Origin: Arenicola marina
Taxonomy: Eukaryota > Annelida > Polychaeta > Arenicolidae
DNA: 64,000 nt
Reading direction: 5' to 3'
NCBI GenBank assembly: GCA_964019135.1
Contig: OZ025248.1
Coordinates: 36,139,670 to 36,203,669, forward strand
The notes below the pieces were generated by a model. It was given only the letters and a program-made list of their open reading frames with translations, did not search any database and had not been told where the DNA came from. The translations under genes were made by a program, and so were the position numbers. Below are positions 45,301-55,830 of this stretch, in pieces (position 1 is the stretch's first letter; each line of letters opens with the position of its first letter).

Positions 45301-46673
45301 CCATATTTAGCATTGACCATATTAAGCATTAACATTTACCAAATTTAGCATTAACATTTACCATATGTAGCATTAACATTTACCATATTTAGCATGAACA
45401 TTTACCATATTTAGCATTAACATTTACCATATGTAGTATTATAATTTACCATATGTAGCATTAACATTTACCATATTTAGCAATAACATTTACCATATGT
45501 AGTATTATAATTTACCATATGTAGCATTAACATTTACCATATTTTTTTTTTAGCATTAACATGTACCGTATGCAGCTTTAAATATAATATAATTTAGAAT
45601 AGAAAATAAAGGTCAATAAGTGTGTTGGACAAGCATGGACGAGGAACCATGCGGAACCCTTGGTGGCTCAAGCAATCGTGGAAACATGGGCAAGACTCGA
45701 TTACTCGTGTGAGACCAACATAGCCTCCACACACGCCAGAAGACGCCGGTACGCGTTCTTGACCTACATGTATTCACCGTGACCTGTTCACCTTTGACCT
45801 GTGACGTCACACACCTACTATATACGTACGGGGGTGGGGGGGAGGATGATCACACTGACCTGCTATGAGACTGGAGATGATGAGGGGTAGGATCAACATC
45901 TTGAGCATGCGCATTAAGACATCTCCCGGGAAAGAGATGAGCATGATGACGTTCTGGCTGGGGTTGCCTGCGCGCGCAGCGAAGCCGATGATGACCCCCA
46001 GAATGACCCCTATGACGGTCAGGACCAGCAGCAGATTCTGGCGGGTCCAGTCGAGGAACTGAGGGAGACAATAGGAGAAATGCCAGTGAGTAACGAACTA
46101 GTGATAATATGTCACTTTATGATATGACGTTGTAATTGGTCTCACGCGCTAGGGTTATTTTACACTTCGAATGTTTTTTGAAATTCACGTTGCGTAAAGG
46201 GGAAGAAAAAGAGTTGGGAAGGTGGGTGGGTGGGTAGGTGAGCGGTACGGTTTCATAGAGCGGTAGGGTTAAGGGCAGGAGCGCGTGGGGGGGGGGGGGG
46301 GGGGCAGAGGCAGAGGAGGCGATGTACTAAATTTCGAAGTACATGGATACATTTTCAGGTATTTTATTATTAAACATGGTTTGTTAACTTTGGCTTCAAA
46401 TTCTGCAGCGGGCACTGAAACTGATGATTTAACCGCTTGGCGGCAGACCGAACCGATTAATTACCTCCAACATTGTGCCTAGCTCATAACATGACCTCTT
46501 AACCTAGATACCTCATTATTATGTTCACCTAAGTAAAGACTATCAATCTGCATATGACCTTGACCATATGACCTCACCGTTTTGCCGCAGTTCTTGACCT
46601 TGTTTCCGCCCCGGAAGCGCGGACCATCGTCCATCATCATCGGATCGGCAGCGTTCAACTCTTTCTCCGCCAT
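36319..46673 (-). CDS. SLC1A2: Excitatory amino-acid transporter (SLC1 family, EAAT2-like), ten coding exons
   Basis: A Na+-coupled glutamate/aspartate uptake carrier of the plasma membrane. Coding exons (minus strand, in order): 46673-46578, 46058-45860, 45032-44825, 44360-44128, 42612-42486, 41266-41033, 40234-40040, 39298-39164, 38721-38546 and 36422-36319. All have AG/GT borders and compatible phases and give 568 residues, usual for EAATs. Landmarks are [18 protein letters not shown] (about 76-93), glycosylation sequons N204, N221 and N224 in the large loop, the HP1 serine motif SSSAT (365-369), NMDGT (399-403), HP2 GAASVPSAG (440-448) and DRIR with D477 and R480. That arginine is the mark of acidic substrate choice. 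HP2 and TM8 resemble SLC1A2 most closely. The start is the first Met of an exon whose acceptor lies at 46,691, so a non-coding first exon lies upstream. The last exon encodes a short acidic tail ending GANWV. Introns after exons 4, 5, 7 and 8 carry tandem copies of their own donor. Confidence 0.96.
36423..38545 (-). other. SLC1 intron 9
   Basis: It spans donor G/GTGAGAAC (38,545) to acceptor CCGCATGCTACCAG (36,423). If this donor were not used, a stop would follow two codons later (GEN then TAA), giving a shorter tail. Mostly unique AT-rich sequence; irregular GGCAAGTGGCAA copies lie near 37,560-37,680, and a G-rich tract is at 38,425-38,450. Confidence 0.7.
38960..39175 (-). repeat. Tandem copies of SLC1 exon 8 end and donor, about 94-bp unit
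   Basis: The exon ends CTGCT/GTAAGTACCTGTATAT at 39,164. A second CTGCT/GTAAGTACCCGTATAT lies at 39,076-39,061, about 94 bp further into the intron. The bases between (containing CATTGGTTGTTGTT) are also duplicated, with a partial third copy to about 38,960. (TA)n runs sit inside each unit. Confidence 0.85.
39641..39930 (-). repeat. 46-bp minisatellite resembling SLC1 exon 7 end and donor
   Basis: Six copies at exactly 46-bp spacing. Read on the minus strand the unit has GGTTACCCGTCTGGTGGGTC then TCCAC. The exon 7 end is GGTCACCGTCAG/GTGAGTCT then CAC at 40,040. The two align over about 25 bases with few differences, and a further ATAGAGRC word is shared downstream. I infer that the array arose from the exon 7 donor region, about 110 bp away. 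Confidence 0.65.
40259..40520 (-). mobile_element. tRNA-derived SINE, full-length copy
   Basis: Read on the minus strand it starts GGGGCCGCCCGATAGATTAG. It has A-box-like TTAGTGGGTTAG and B-box-like GGTTCGCGCC for RNA polymerase III, then a body (GTGTGGTCACAAGATAAAGC) and a CAACCAACCAACC tail. Related copies are at 46,966, 48,054, 54,030 and 60,308. It lies in SLC1 intron 6-7 and is not a functional tRNA. Confidence 0.88.
40640..40990. repeat. AT-rich degenerate ATTATTAAAATT repeats in SLC1 intron 6
   Basis: Irregular ATTATTAAAATTTATAATTATC-like copies just beyond the exon 6 donor. They do not contain the donor sequence. Confidence 0.8.
41525..42485 (-). repeat. 32-bp minisatellite carrying SLC1 exon 5 end and donor, about 25 copies
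   Basis: The exon ends ATCATGTG/GTAGGTCGCC at 42,486. The following units repeat this with its preceding exon bases (GTCAATGTCA) and the next intron bases (CTCAAT) at about 32-33 bp spacing down to 41,525. About 13 units keep ATGTG/GTAGGT exactly; others vary (GTAGTC, GGAGGT, GCAGGT). The array is interrupted at about 41,940-42,110 by about 170 bp of unrelated sequence with weakly inverted ends. Confidence 0.92.
43088..44127 (-). repeat. 71-78-bp repeat carrying SLC1 exon 4 end and donor, split by a MITE
   Basis: The exon ends ATGAACGTCCTGG/GTAGGTTAGC at 44,128. A second copy (AACATGCTGTGTAGGTTAGC) lies about 78 bp further in, and two more lie at about 43,200-43,165 and 43,128-43,095. The intervening bases (CATAGAATACCTTAT, GGTCCATCAGGATGTAAT) are shared. 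The last two copies were separated from the first two by the element at 43,234-44,030. The most distal copies keep the MNVLG codons. Confidence 0.88.
43234..44030. mobile_element. Non-autonomous DNA element with GGGCTGT TIRs and TA target duplication
   Basis: A 797-bp element. The left end is GGGCTGTACAG and the right end reads CTACACAGCCC. TA lies on both sides, and the interrupted repeat unit resumes immediately after it. The TA duplication suggests a Tc1/mariner-type transposase, but the TIRs are short. No transposase frame is seen. Confidence 0.7.
45033..45595 (-). repeat. AT-rich minisatellite against the SLC1 exon 3 acceptor
   Basis: Units of 15-22 bp, on the minus strand GTTAATGCTAAATATGGT and AATGCTACATATGGTAAATG, fill the 3' part of intron 2. 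The last intron bases AATGCTACATATACCCAG match the unit, but the acceptor AG itself is not repeated. Confidence 0.88.
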
Positions 46674-46965
46674 GTTGAATTATTTTTCAGTCTGAAACAA
46701 CGCACGTATGATTCTTCCAGTCTGTGTCGGTATCAGAACGAGATCATTCTGTGTGGTGCATATTGAGTGAGCGAGGACGTCCTCCATGAGAAACGTGGAA
46801 ATTAGATGTCGTGCTTACAAGATTCATATGCAAGGGTGACAATCAGCAAGCATGACGATCAACATCATTTAAATTTTATCTGTCAACCCTGGTTGATCAT
46901 TGTAGCTGCGTTATGTACGTCCAAACGTGATGATTAACGCTGAAATAAAATGATTCGTGGATCCG

Positions 46966-47163
46966 GTTGAAGAGGACATGTGATCTTTAATTTGCGACCA
47001 CACAGACATGGCCACAGCGGGGCTCGAACCATCAATCCACATGCCGTTAGGCTCTCAGGTGACCAGAACACTCACTGCGAGGGCTCTAGCCCACTGAGCT
47101 AGCGGGTCGGCCCCTATCCACAGTCTGGATGATGGTAAGAACATAGTAGCAAAGATATTACTA
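46966..47163 (-). mobile_element. SINE copy lacking its tail, plus shared flank
   Basis: On the minus strand it has a tRNA-like head GGGGCCGACCCGCTAGCTCA and B box GGTTCGAGCCC. About 50 bp beyond the head (CCCCTATCCACAGTCTGGAT...) are also shared with the copy at 48,054-48,350. The pair therefore reflects a local duplication as well as transposition. Confidence 0.85.
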
Positions 47164-47378
47164 CGCCATCACGACAGATTGGGGTACAAGAGTCCCTTAG
47201 ATGAAAAACATATGTCCAAAGCTCTAGATTAAAACGATTCATGGATGGATGGATGGTTATGCCATTTTGGGTTAAAAAGCCACAGTCCTCTATAGTCTCC
47301 TCCACAGCCCTCCGCTGCGTGGCCCGCTCACACATGGAGCGAGCGGAGGTGGGGCTGTGGAAGGGCCTACAGTCCTCT

Positions 47379-47578
47379 CTGGGCTCGCGTTAGCAATTCG
47401 GGATTTGGCGATAAGAACTTCCTGGACACTCGCCAAAATGGCGAATATAAAATTTCAACTACAAACACATTTTTATTCATGCTTTTTTCAACAAATATAT
47501 TTGACTAATTTTGGCTAATGTTTTTCCACGGAATTAGCCAAATTGGCTGGTGAAAAAAATATCCTAGCGCGAGCCCAG
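47379..47578. mobile_element. 200-bp MITE with CTGGGCTCGCG ends
   Basis: The left end is CTGGGCTCGCGTTAGCAATT, and the right end read inverted is CTGGGCTCGCGCTAGGATAT. The same 5 bases, CCTCT, lie on both sides. The interior is AT-rich with no coding frame. The superfamily is uncertain. Confidence 0.7.
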
Positions 47579-48053
47579 CCTCTAGAGATAATGAGGAAAT
47601 TAAATGTTGGTGTTTTAGGCCGAAAAACAAAAGTCCTAAAAATATAAACATTATTTACATATCAAATATGTGACATGTTGAATAGGCATTATGCCACGTA
47701 ATGTATTCTCATTAAAAATACTACGTATAATTTGCATTGTGCCGGGATTGCATGCAAATTCTAACATTGACGATTCCGCTATGACTGTACAGCTGAAGTT
47801 TTCGTCAATGACATGTATGGATCAGGGTAAGGATTGAGTGTATGTGCGTCTTTAGATCTCACTCTTTGGGCCGGCAGTCATATGGCTTGCATATTATTTT
47901 CAGTCCACTTGAAGCCCAGCATCCCTCGGTATTGGAAAAGTGACCCGTCAATCACTGTAATGGCGCTACAGTGTGACCGGGACACACCTATTTGCAGCTT
48001 CTGCTGTCGCCATACATGAACTTGGAGGATGGCATTATGATACTTATCCCCAG

Positions 48054-48350
48054 TGGTTGGTTGTATATTCAGAACGCTTCAACCACATATCGCGTCAATG
48101 GAAGAAGGAAGGGACAGTGGAGCCATGTCCCCGGGGGTAACCCCCTACTGTTTGCGAAGAAGGACATGTGATCTTTAATCTGCGACCACACAGACATGGC
48201 CACAGCAGGGCTCGAACCGTCGATCCACGTGCCGTTAGGCTCTCAGGTGACTAGAGCACTCAATGCGAGGGTTCTAGCCCACCGAGCTATCGGATCGGCC
48301 CCTATCCACAGTCTGGATGATGGTAAGAACATAGTAGCAAAGATATTAGT
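48054..48350 (-). mobile_element. tRNA-derived SINE, nearly full copy with shared flank
   Basis: It has the same structure as the copy at 40,259. The head contains GGTTCGAGCCC and the tail is CAACCAACCAC. The last 48 bases at the right duplicate those beyond the SINE at 46,966. Confidence 0.88.
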
Positions 48351-48384
48351 ACACCAATATCTTTGATAGTAGTCACACAAGAAG

Positions 48385-48677
48385 TCGATTTTTTAAATTA
48401 AGAGAGTGCTAAAATTCTATTGAAGATGATTTCTTAATCATGAGCACCACCAAAAAGAGCTGGTGAGGCACCTTTCGTGCGTAATTACTTACGATGGGAT
48501 TATGAATACGGCCCCTGGGGCATCTTTATCTTCGATATAATCTTAGCACTCTCTTAATTCAGAAAATTTTTGTGTGACTAGTTATGCATTTTGAACCCGA
48601 TAATCGCTCAACAAATCTTCCACTTGGCGCTAAGTCTAGTTGCGTAGCGTAAGTGGTGATTATGAATACGGCCCCAG
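48385..48677. mobile_element. Rearranged copies of the GGGGCCGTATTC MITE
   Basis: The left part (to about 48,512) matches the right half of the MITE at 53,879. The right part (48,516-48,677) matches its left half in reverse orientation. Both parts finish with GAATACGGCCCC. This arrangement suggests two truncated copies or an internal inversion. Confidence 0.75.
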
Positions 48678-48679
48678 GG

Positions 48680-49830
48680 GCGGATCCAGGAATTGCGACC
48701 GGAGGATCCACCTATGTTTTGAAGACCTGGGGGGGGGAGGGGGGGGGGGGTCGACGCCGCCTTAGATAGCGTTCTTCCTCTTGCGCTCTGACAAACGGCA
48801 TCTCCAAAAACTCTAGAGGTAGACGCGCTCCGTCTTATACGCGCGTAGAACCAAGACAATGAAAAAGACGGCGGACACTGATTGCGCCTTCAGTAACAGT
48901 GCGGATGTTGTGTCGCGCAGAGCCACTGAGGCGGTGTGTACGTCTACAGTCAACGACATGCGTCACAAGTGTAGATGGATCCGTGTTTTAGACCCAAATG
49001 GTGCAGTCGGGCTAAAAATATTAGAACCTTCTCAGATGCTGATATGACAATCCCCGGATAATCTCCGGCTGCTGGACTCGAGGATCGAACTGTATCGATG
49101 TGAATGAAGCACGGGGCGCCATCTAGCGAGCGCTATGGAGATTCCCCTGCTGAGGGAGGCTGATGTTTTTTCTCCCTTTTGTTTGTTTCTGTTATACTGA
49201 GATAGTCTCGGTAAGGGTCGTGCGCTGTTTCCCACGTCCGAAGCTTGGGATACTTGGGGGGAGGGGGAAGAGGGAAGAGAACAAGGGGGCCGTAGTAGAG
49301 GGGAAGGGGGTGGGGGGGGGGGTGCCCTAGACGGCCCGGCGCGGGGACAGGGAGGAGGGGGAGGGGTAATATAGGATGTCGGTTGTTATTCTTGGAGCGT
49401 GAGAGAGACAAGGGCAGCGTGGGGAGGTTAAGAATAAGGCTGCGGGTTGGTGGGGAGATGACCCTTCAAGGCAGGAACGCCCTAGGCGATTAATACGTTT
49501 AATGGAAATGGAACAATGAATTATTGACTACCATCTGGTGGCCGTTATCTGTTCAAACTCCGTTTTCGTCAGAAATAGCCGGAAGGACGTTGCAATCTTT
49601 GGAAAATCGAGGGCACACCAGGTGTCGCTGCAATAGTCCAGAGCCACATTGAGGATATGTTGCCTTCATAATAGCATCACTTTGACATAATTAAATAAAT
49701 CATTCAAAAAACAAAACAAAAGTATTTGCAATGCCTGCTTCATGCGTTTATCGAGCACAGCATCGCTACGTTGCTTCGACCGTATACAAGGCAGAATGTT
49801 AACCTTCAAATTTATACTTGCATTTTATTG
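48680..49830. other. Unassigned stretch with long G runs
   Basis: No gene is recognised. G-rich tracts are at about 48,729-48,750 and 49,255-49,375. Confidence 0.5.
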
Positions 49831-50275
49831 TGAGCAATAAGCAGTGCTCAGCCCTGAATAGACCATTGAGCAGGGTCTAGCCTATAATAACCGAGTAGTG
49901 TTCGTTCCATGGTAACCCAGTTCGTCAGCAGTGTTCATATCATGACAGTTTTAATATCATAAGACGCCAAAAAGGTGTCGCCCATATTCAAAACGAATGA
50001 GTGAGCAGTACTCAAGCCATAATAGCCCAATTACTGAGTAATGTCTAGCTCATAATAGCCCTATGGGCTTGAGCAATGTCCAACCGCCCATAACAGCCCC
50101 ATGTATGAGCAATGTCTAGTCCATAATAGCCCAATGATTCAGCAATAATCTATCCCATAAAATAACCTAATGATTAAGCAATGTCTAGCCCATTATAGGA
50201 ATGACTAAGCAATGTCCATCCCAATATGACCGAATGACTGAGCAGTCCAAATAACCGAATGCATTGTGAGCAGAA
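49830..50275. repeat. Degenerate roughly 40-bp tandem repeat
   Basis: Diverged units with GAGCAATGTCTAGCCCATAA and TAGCCCAATGA. Confidence 0.75.
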
Positions 50276-52580
50276 AATGAAGAGATTATTGCATTAAGGG
50301 CCGTACGACAAACTAGTTGATCTACAAGTTATTGGCAGCTTTTTGCATGGTGGGCGAGGAACATTTGATACAGAATTGCACTCCCTTGTTTTTCCTTTTA
50401 CTGATATCGGCGTGGTAAGTGAACCGACAACACCTCTACCAGCCCATCGGTTGTTCTGCCTTCTTGTTCTTCGTGGCTTCCGCCTCCCCCCGCCTCTCAG
50501 CTGTCATGCTGACACCTGACGCATCACCGCCGACAAACAGCGAAGCCGCTGCGATAAATGGCGTGCGGTAAAACGATTGAGTAGGGGGAGGAGAGGAGAG
50601 GAGTGGGGCCGGAGGAAGCGTGTGGGGGGGGGGGGGGGGTGCTTGACCTTGACCTCGGCCCCTGGAAAACAAGCGTGAATTCCAGACGGTCTGCTTATAA
50701 ACTAACCCCTACCTGCCTTTTGATCCTTTGAAGCTTTTTACTACATAGTCTCCGCCTCCAGCTTGGGGAGATACTGGCTTACTTGCGGTATGGCGAGTGG
50801 GCACCGCCACAGCTCGACGATACGTTCGCGTAACATTTATCAAATAACTTACAGATGAATGCTTGGCCTTTTAGAACCTGTTGATGCGGACACCCCCTGC
50901 CGCCACCACCACAACTTGGAACACGCCGTCACCACTATTTATGGGTGATTTCGGGCCCACAGCATTTGATATCTTTTCATTGATGCAAGTATAATCATAC
51001 GCTATATGAGCCTATTTCAATAGGAACGCCATGTTTATGCAGTTTTTTGCATGAATGATGCACTGTAATGGCAAAAAATAAAATGGTGGTGTTCTTACTA
51101 CAAGATACTTGGCCAGACTTCTATAGAAAGTGTGAGTTTCTAGTATAGCAGGTTATCCACGCGCAAATTTCGCCACAGTGGTTGGGCGGTTCACATGTCG
51201 GGGGTGTCGGGGGGAGGGTGGGGGGGGGCAAGGAGGGCCCGGGCGGGGTAGTGTCTACAGGGTGGGGTTGATCCCAGAGAGGGAGGAGGGTCCACAGAGA
51301 GACAGGGGGGGGGAGGGGTGGTGGTAAGGAGCGGGCAGGGTCAGGGGTGTGTCCACAGGGAGGGGTGGGGGCGCCAGGACCCGATGTCTTTGAAGGTGAC
51401 CGTTGCCATGCCTCCCGCCCCTGGTGGCACAAAGTCCATGCAGGATGCCCGCCACAAGCATTCCATTGGTGTGCCGCACTCGAAATGTTTATAGTGGCAA
51501 AAGACGTACTTAGCAAAATGCATAAACCAAGTATTGGTTAGCTGCGCGGGGGGGGGGGGGGGTCTAAGAGATCGACATCGACGGGGATGCATGTACTGTG
51601 TGTTACTGCCTACTTCTTTCCTTATAGTGGATTACGTGGAGGGGGGGGGGGTTATCGGGTGGACGGCGGATGGAAGGGGTGGTTGGTGCGTGGAGGAGGG
51701 TGCGATCTCAGACTTTAACCCTGATCGACGGTACAGTCTGGGATTACCCGTCGTCAACGTAACCCGCCGTTCCATTGGCCTAGTTTAGGCCAAATATGCT
51801 GTTCTGAAACTTGACGTATACAGATCTGAGACACCTTCAGCGTGGGGTCACCTCGTGAAACACACACATAAAACCTGCCCAGCCGCCCCCCCCCCCCCAG
51901 CACCCCGACAAACGACGGTAGTGTCTCTCCTAATTACCTATCATCTGATCATGCCATCCCGCCCCCACCCTCACCGCTGTCCCTCTCCTCACACAACACA
52001 TAGGGGCGCCTGGTAAATGTAGTTCACACATTGTATGGACGGACACCCCTTCCTTTCTCCAACACGTCAGTTCACTAATCAGTACACACGGTTTGCCAAA
52101 TACCCTGTGATTTGCGAGGTCACTCCTTTGGCCACTGATGCCCCCCCCCCCCCCCCACACACACACCCCACGCGCAAATTAATCCCAACGGGACCACAAA
52201 CAATTTACTTTGGGCGCACTGATTACGCTTAGCTGCTCGGGAGACCCGGACGCCAGGCCACAGCCACAGCGGGGGATCAACATGCAGGATTTATAAGCAA
52301 CTGGGTGGTCCTGGGATAAAACGGAGCTGCTAGGACACAAGATCCAGATCCCATATCAAATTGGCGTGTGTGTTGAGGAAGTTTGGGGCTATGTTGAGGA
52401 GGGAGGCGGGTGGGGGTCCATGACAGGGCGGTACGTACGACTAAAAGCACTGGGGGGAGTGTGGTGGGGAGTAGGGGGGGTGGAGGGGACGGGGGGGGGG
52501 GGGGGGGGGGAGAGGGGTGACAGCTGTTGACAGGCGCCTGGGTACACTACAAACATAAACAGAGTACTGCACAGCCGGTT
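50276..52580. other. Unassigned stretch rich in G or C homopolymers
   Basis: No gene is recognised. Long G or C runs occur near 50,625, 51,550, 51,643, 51,886, 52,141 and 52,490. A minus-strand stretch at about 51,495-51,370 reads like a short cysteine-containing peptide (GAGGMATVTFKDIGSW), but I cannot name it or confirm exon borders. Confidence 0.4.
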
Positions 52581-52925
52581 TTAATTAAATCGATAGACTG
52601 GTATGGGAGTAACGCAGTACGACTGTGGCTGTGAGAGTGTCGGAGGGAGGGTATCTTCACAGTGTTATCCCCGACGGGCCCTGCGTCGCCTCGCCTCCCT
52701 GAGACTCCAGTACAGCTTTCAGTGGTTTAGTAGTTTTACTTGCAATGAAAATAGATCTACCTACTTTTCACAACCAACTGCATGTAGCCTCGCTCTCGGT
52801 CTCCGCCCCCCTTTTTTTTCAGGGACACGTGGCGAGCGTTTCGTTAAGGTATCGTCATATCTACTCTAAAACGTGTCCCTCCTTTTGCAAAATCCTGAAT
52901 CCGCCACTTACAGACAGTGACTAAC
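52581..52925. repeat. Dispersed repeat A, copy 2
   Basis: Closely similar to 6,493-6,864, without the extra bases near the left end and without the adjacent MITE. Here the sequence continues uninterrupted past GACAGTGACTAAC, which supports the insertion point of the MITE in copy 1. Confidence 0.8.
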
Positions 52926-53574
52926 AAGTTCAGTGACCTGGTGACACGAGCCGAGACATCCCAGAGCAACGGAGAATCTTGGATACCGGGGATGAAGTCT
53001 GATGCCAAGGACTTGATTTTAGCTTTAAACAGTCGTGCGGACAGTACACGCACCACAACTGAGCACCATACTAAGCTTACTCCATATGGCATAGCCAGAG
53101 ACCTCGTTTTTCATTAATCTACAGTCCAGGAATACGTAGGTCTGGTACACATCCCAAAGTCGGAATACTATTGGCTTTAATTGTCATAATTACCAAGCGG
53201 AAAACTCAAGTTTTACCTGCGAATCAGTGAAATGGCCGTGAATATGTCACTTTATGTGGGGTTAGTGTCGTTCTGTGAGTCCAAGATGAACCTACCAGAC
53301 AAACAAGTGACGACCGCGGACACCTGCTGAGGTGCAGGGCGTGTATCCATGACTATCTTGACTTCATAGCAAATTATACAATGTTGCTAACGGTTGCCAA
53401 GGCGATCGTATGAGTATGGCAAGCCTTTTCTATATAATAATAAAAATAAACCTAATATTTATGCACAGGCCTTGAGTACTGGGTCAGAGTGTAATATAAC
53501 ATATAATATATTACACTCATTGACCGAATGGCGAATCCAGGGTCAAGTGCGCGAAAGTGACAATCTAAAATATG
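52926..53574. other. Unassigned stretch
   Basis: A plus-strand frame from 52,917 (66 codons) has no recognised domain. Nothing else is seen. Confidence 0.4.
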
Positions 53575-53770
53575 CATCATAACTCCATGTCACCCACCTA
53601 TCCATGTCACCCATCTATCCATGTCACCCACCTATCCATGTCACCCACCTACCCAGGTCACCCACCTATCCATGTCACCCACATATCCGTGTCACCCACC
53701 TATCCATGTCACCCATCCTTTCAAGTCACCCACCTTATTTTCCGTGTCACCCATATTTCCATGTCTCCAT
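53575..53770. repeat. 17-bp minisatellite
   Basis: About ten copies of CCATGTCACCCACCTAT. Confidence 0.92.
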
Positions 53771-53878
53771 TTCATCGTTCACTCGCCTTTTTATCCCTCC
53801 CCCTCTCTATCCTCCTCCGTCAAGGCTAATGTTTCACCCTACATGTCACAAGATTTCCAACGTTCAGGCCTGGGGTTC

Positions 53879-54335
53879 AGGGGCCGTATTCCTAATCGCC
53901 ACTTAGACTACGGCAACAGACTTAGCGCCAAGTGGAAGATTTGTCGAGCGATTATCGGGTTCAAAATGCTTAAGTAATTACCAAGAATTGGATTTTCTGA
54001 ATTAGGAAAGTGCTAAAACTATATTGATGGTTGGTTGGTTATTCAGAGCGCTTTAACCACTTTTGGTCATATCGCGGCAATGGGAGAAAAAAGGGAGAGT
54101 GGAGCCATGTCTACGGGGGTAACCCTCTACTCGTTACGAAGAAAGACATGGGATCTTTATCCTGCGACCACACAAACATGGCCACAGGATCCACGCTCCG
54201 TTAGGCTCTCAGGTGTAAAATTATATTGAAGAAGATTTTTTAATCATGAGCACCACCACAACGTGCTGGTGAAGCTAAGACCAAAATGCACTTTTCGTGC
54301 GTAACTTAGGGGGGGGTTTTGAACACGGCCCCAGG
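53879..54335. mobile_element. MITE with GGGGCCGTATTC TIRs, containing a SINE
   Basis: The left end is GGGGCCGTATTCCTAATCGC and the right end is GAACACGGCCCC, the inverted form. Internal sequence includes GCGATTATCGGGTTCAAAAT and AATCATGAGCACCACCAC. A SINE in reverse orientation is inserted at about 54,030-54,216. Related pieces lie at 48,385-48,677. Confidence 0.8.
54030..54216 (-). mobile_element. SINE copy, truncated at the tRNA-like head
   Basis: Tail TTGGTTGGTTATTCAGAGCG and body as in the other copies. The 5' (tRNA-like) part is missing. It is nested inside the MITE at 53,879-54,335, so it is younger than that MITE. Confidence 0.85.
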
Positions 54336-55265
54336 TGTCAGCCTAAGCCGATCCTAACCGATGCTAACCATATAAGACGAACTGTCTACAAAATTAGTCT
54401 TTACACTTTATCTTGCCCACAAAATGAACTTCTGTCTTTACACAAAGACGAAAAACACTTTTGCTCAGACTGTTTACAGAATTGAGTTTGTCAAAGTCGT
54501 TTCAAATTCAGTCTACAAACTGCGTTTCGAAGAGACAAAAGCCTCGTTGGTCGACGGAATGAACTGTTGGCGACCCATAGGCTGAAGCCCAACTGTTTGC
54601 TCGAGTGACATTGACATTTGGACTTACTTGAAGGCATAAGAAAGAAGAGAATATTTGATTGACTTCCATTCAGATTCTGAGCCACTGATTGTTATTCTGA
54701 TTGAGAATGCATTTAAATGATCCCTTTAAACGGTGCAAATGCCCCTGATGAAACATGAATCCCTGGCATCGTTAAAGCCAGATGGGCAGCCTGCTGCTGG
54801 AAACACACTTGAATTGTCCCCGAAACACAAAGCCAGTGACGTGAGCAAAAAAACCCAGAGATGCGAAACGGACTTTTTTTTTCAGTATTCAAGCCAATCC
54901 TACAAACGAAACTGCAACGCGCAGTCCCCCCCCCCCCCACCCCTCCACCCAACCCCCGCCCGTAACGAAACGTCCCCCTCCAATCCCCGACCACTGCCCT
55001 GCCATGAATGAACCTAACCACCACAATGGATGCGGCGACAGATGGCAGGCAAAAAAGTACCAACGGATGTCTGCTCGTTTAGTCGTCATTTCCTTATGAA
55101 TATTCACCCATCGGACCCGGGTGAGTTGCCCCCGCCATCCCCGCCGCCACCCTCCTCACTACACTAACTTTAACAAACCACACGCTATGTGTATTGGTGA
55201 CATTATGTAACCGTTCGTTAAACTATCACTTCAGAACTGTGACAGTCGCGCAAACTGAGGCACTG
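54336..55265. other. Unassigned stretch
   Basis: No gene is recognised. A C run is at about 54,927-54,940. Confidence 0.4.
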
Positions 55266-55267
55266 CG

Positions 55268-55830
55268 GATCCAGTATCCTACTTATCCTATGTGACACTG
55301 AGAGTCCAGTACTATGTGACGCTAAAAGTCCAGTACTATGTGACACTGAGAGTCCAGTACCCTATGTGACACTGAGAGTCCAGTACTCTGTGACACTGAG
55401 AGTCCAGTACCCTATATGACACTGAGAGTCCAGTACCCTATGTGACACTGTGAGCCCAGTACCCTATGTGACACTGAGAGTCCAGTACCCTATGTGACAC
55501 TGAGAGTCCAGTATTCTGTGACACTGATTCAGTACTCTATATGACACTGAGTCAGTACTCTATGTGACACTAACAGTCAAGTACTTTATATGACACTGAG
55601 AGTCTATTACTCTGTGACACTGCGAATCTAGTACTGTAAATTACACTTCATGACACAAGTCCAGTACTCGGTGACACCGAGAGTCAGTACTCTATGTGAA
55701 ACTGAGTGTCAGTACTCTAAGTGACACTGAGAGACAGTACTCTATGCGACACTAACAGTTCAGCACTATGTGACATAACGGTCCAAAACTCCATGTAAAA
55801 TAACAGTCCTACACTCTATGTGACACTACC
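55268..55830. repeat. Roughly 25-bp minisatellite
   Basis: About 20 copies of CCAGTACCCTATGTGACACT followed by GAGAGT, decaying to the right. Confidence 0.92.

Noticed and set aside
45850-46071. 73-codon minus-strand frame rich in His and Arg
   Set aside because: An alternative frame of SLC1 exon 2; the transporter frame is the conserved one.
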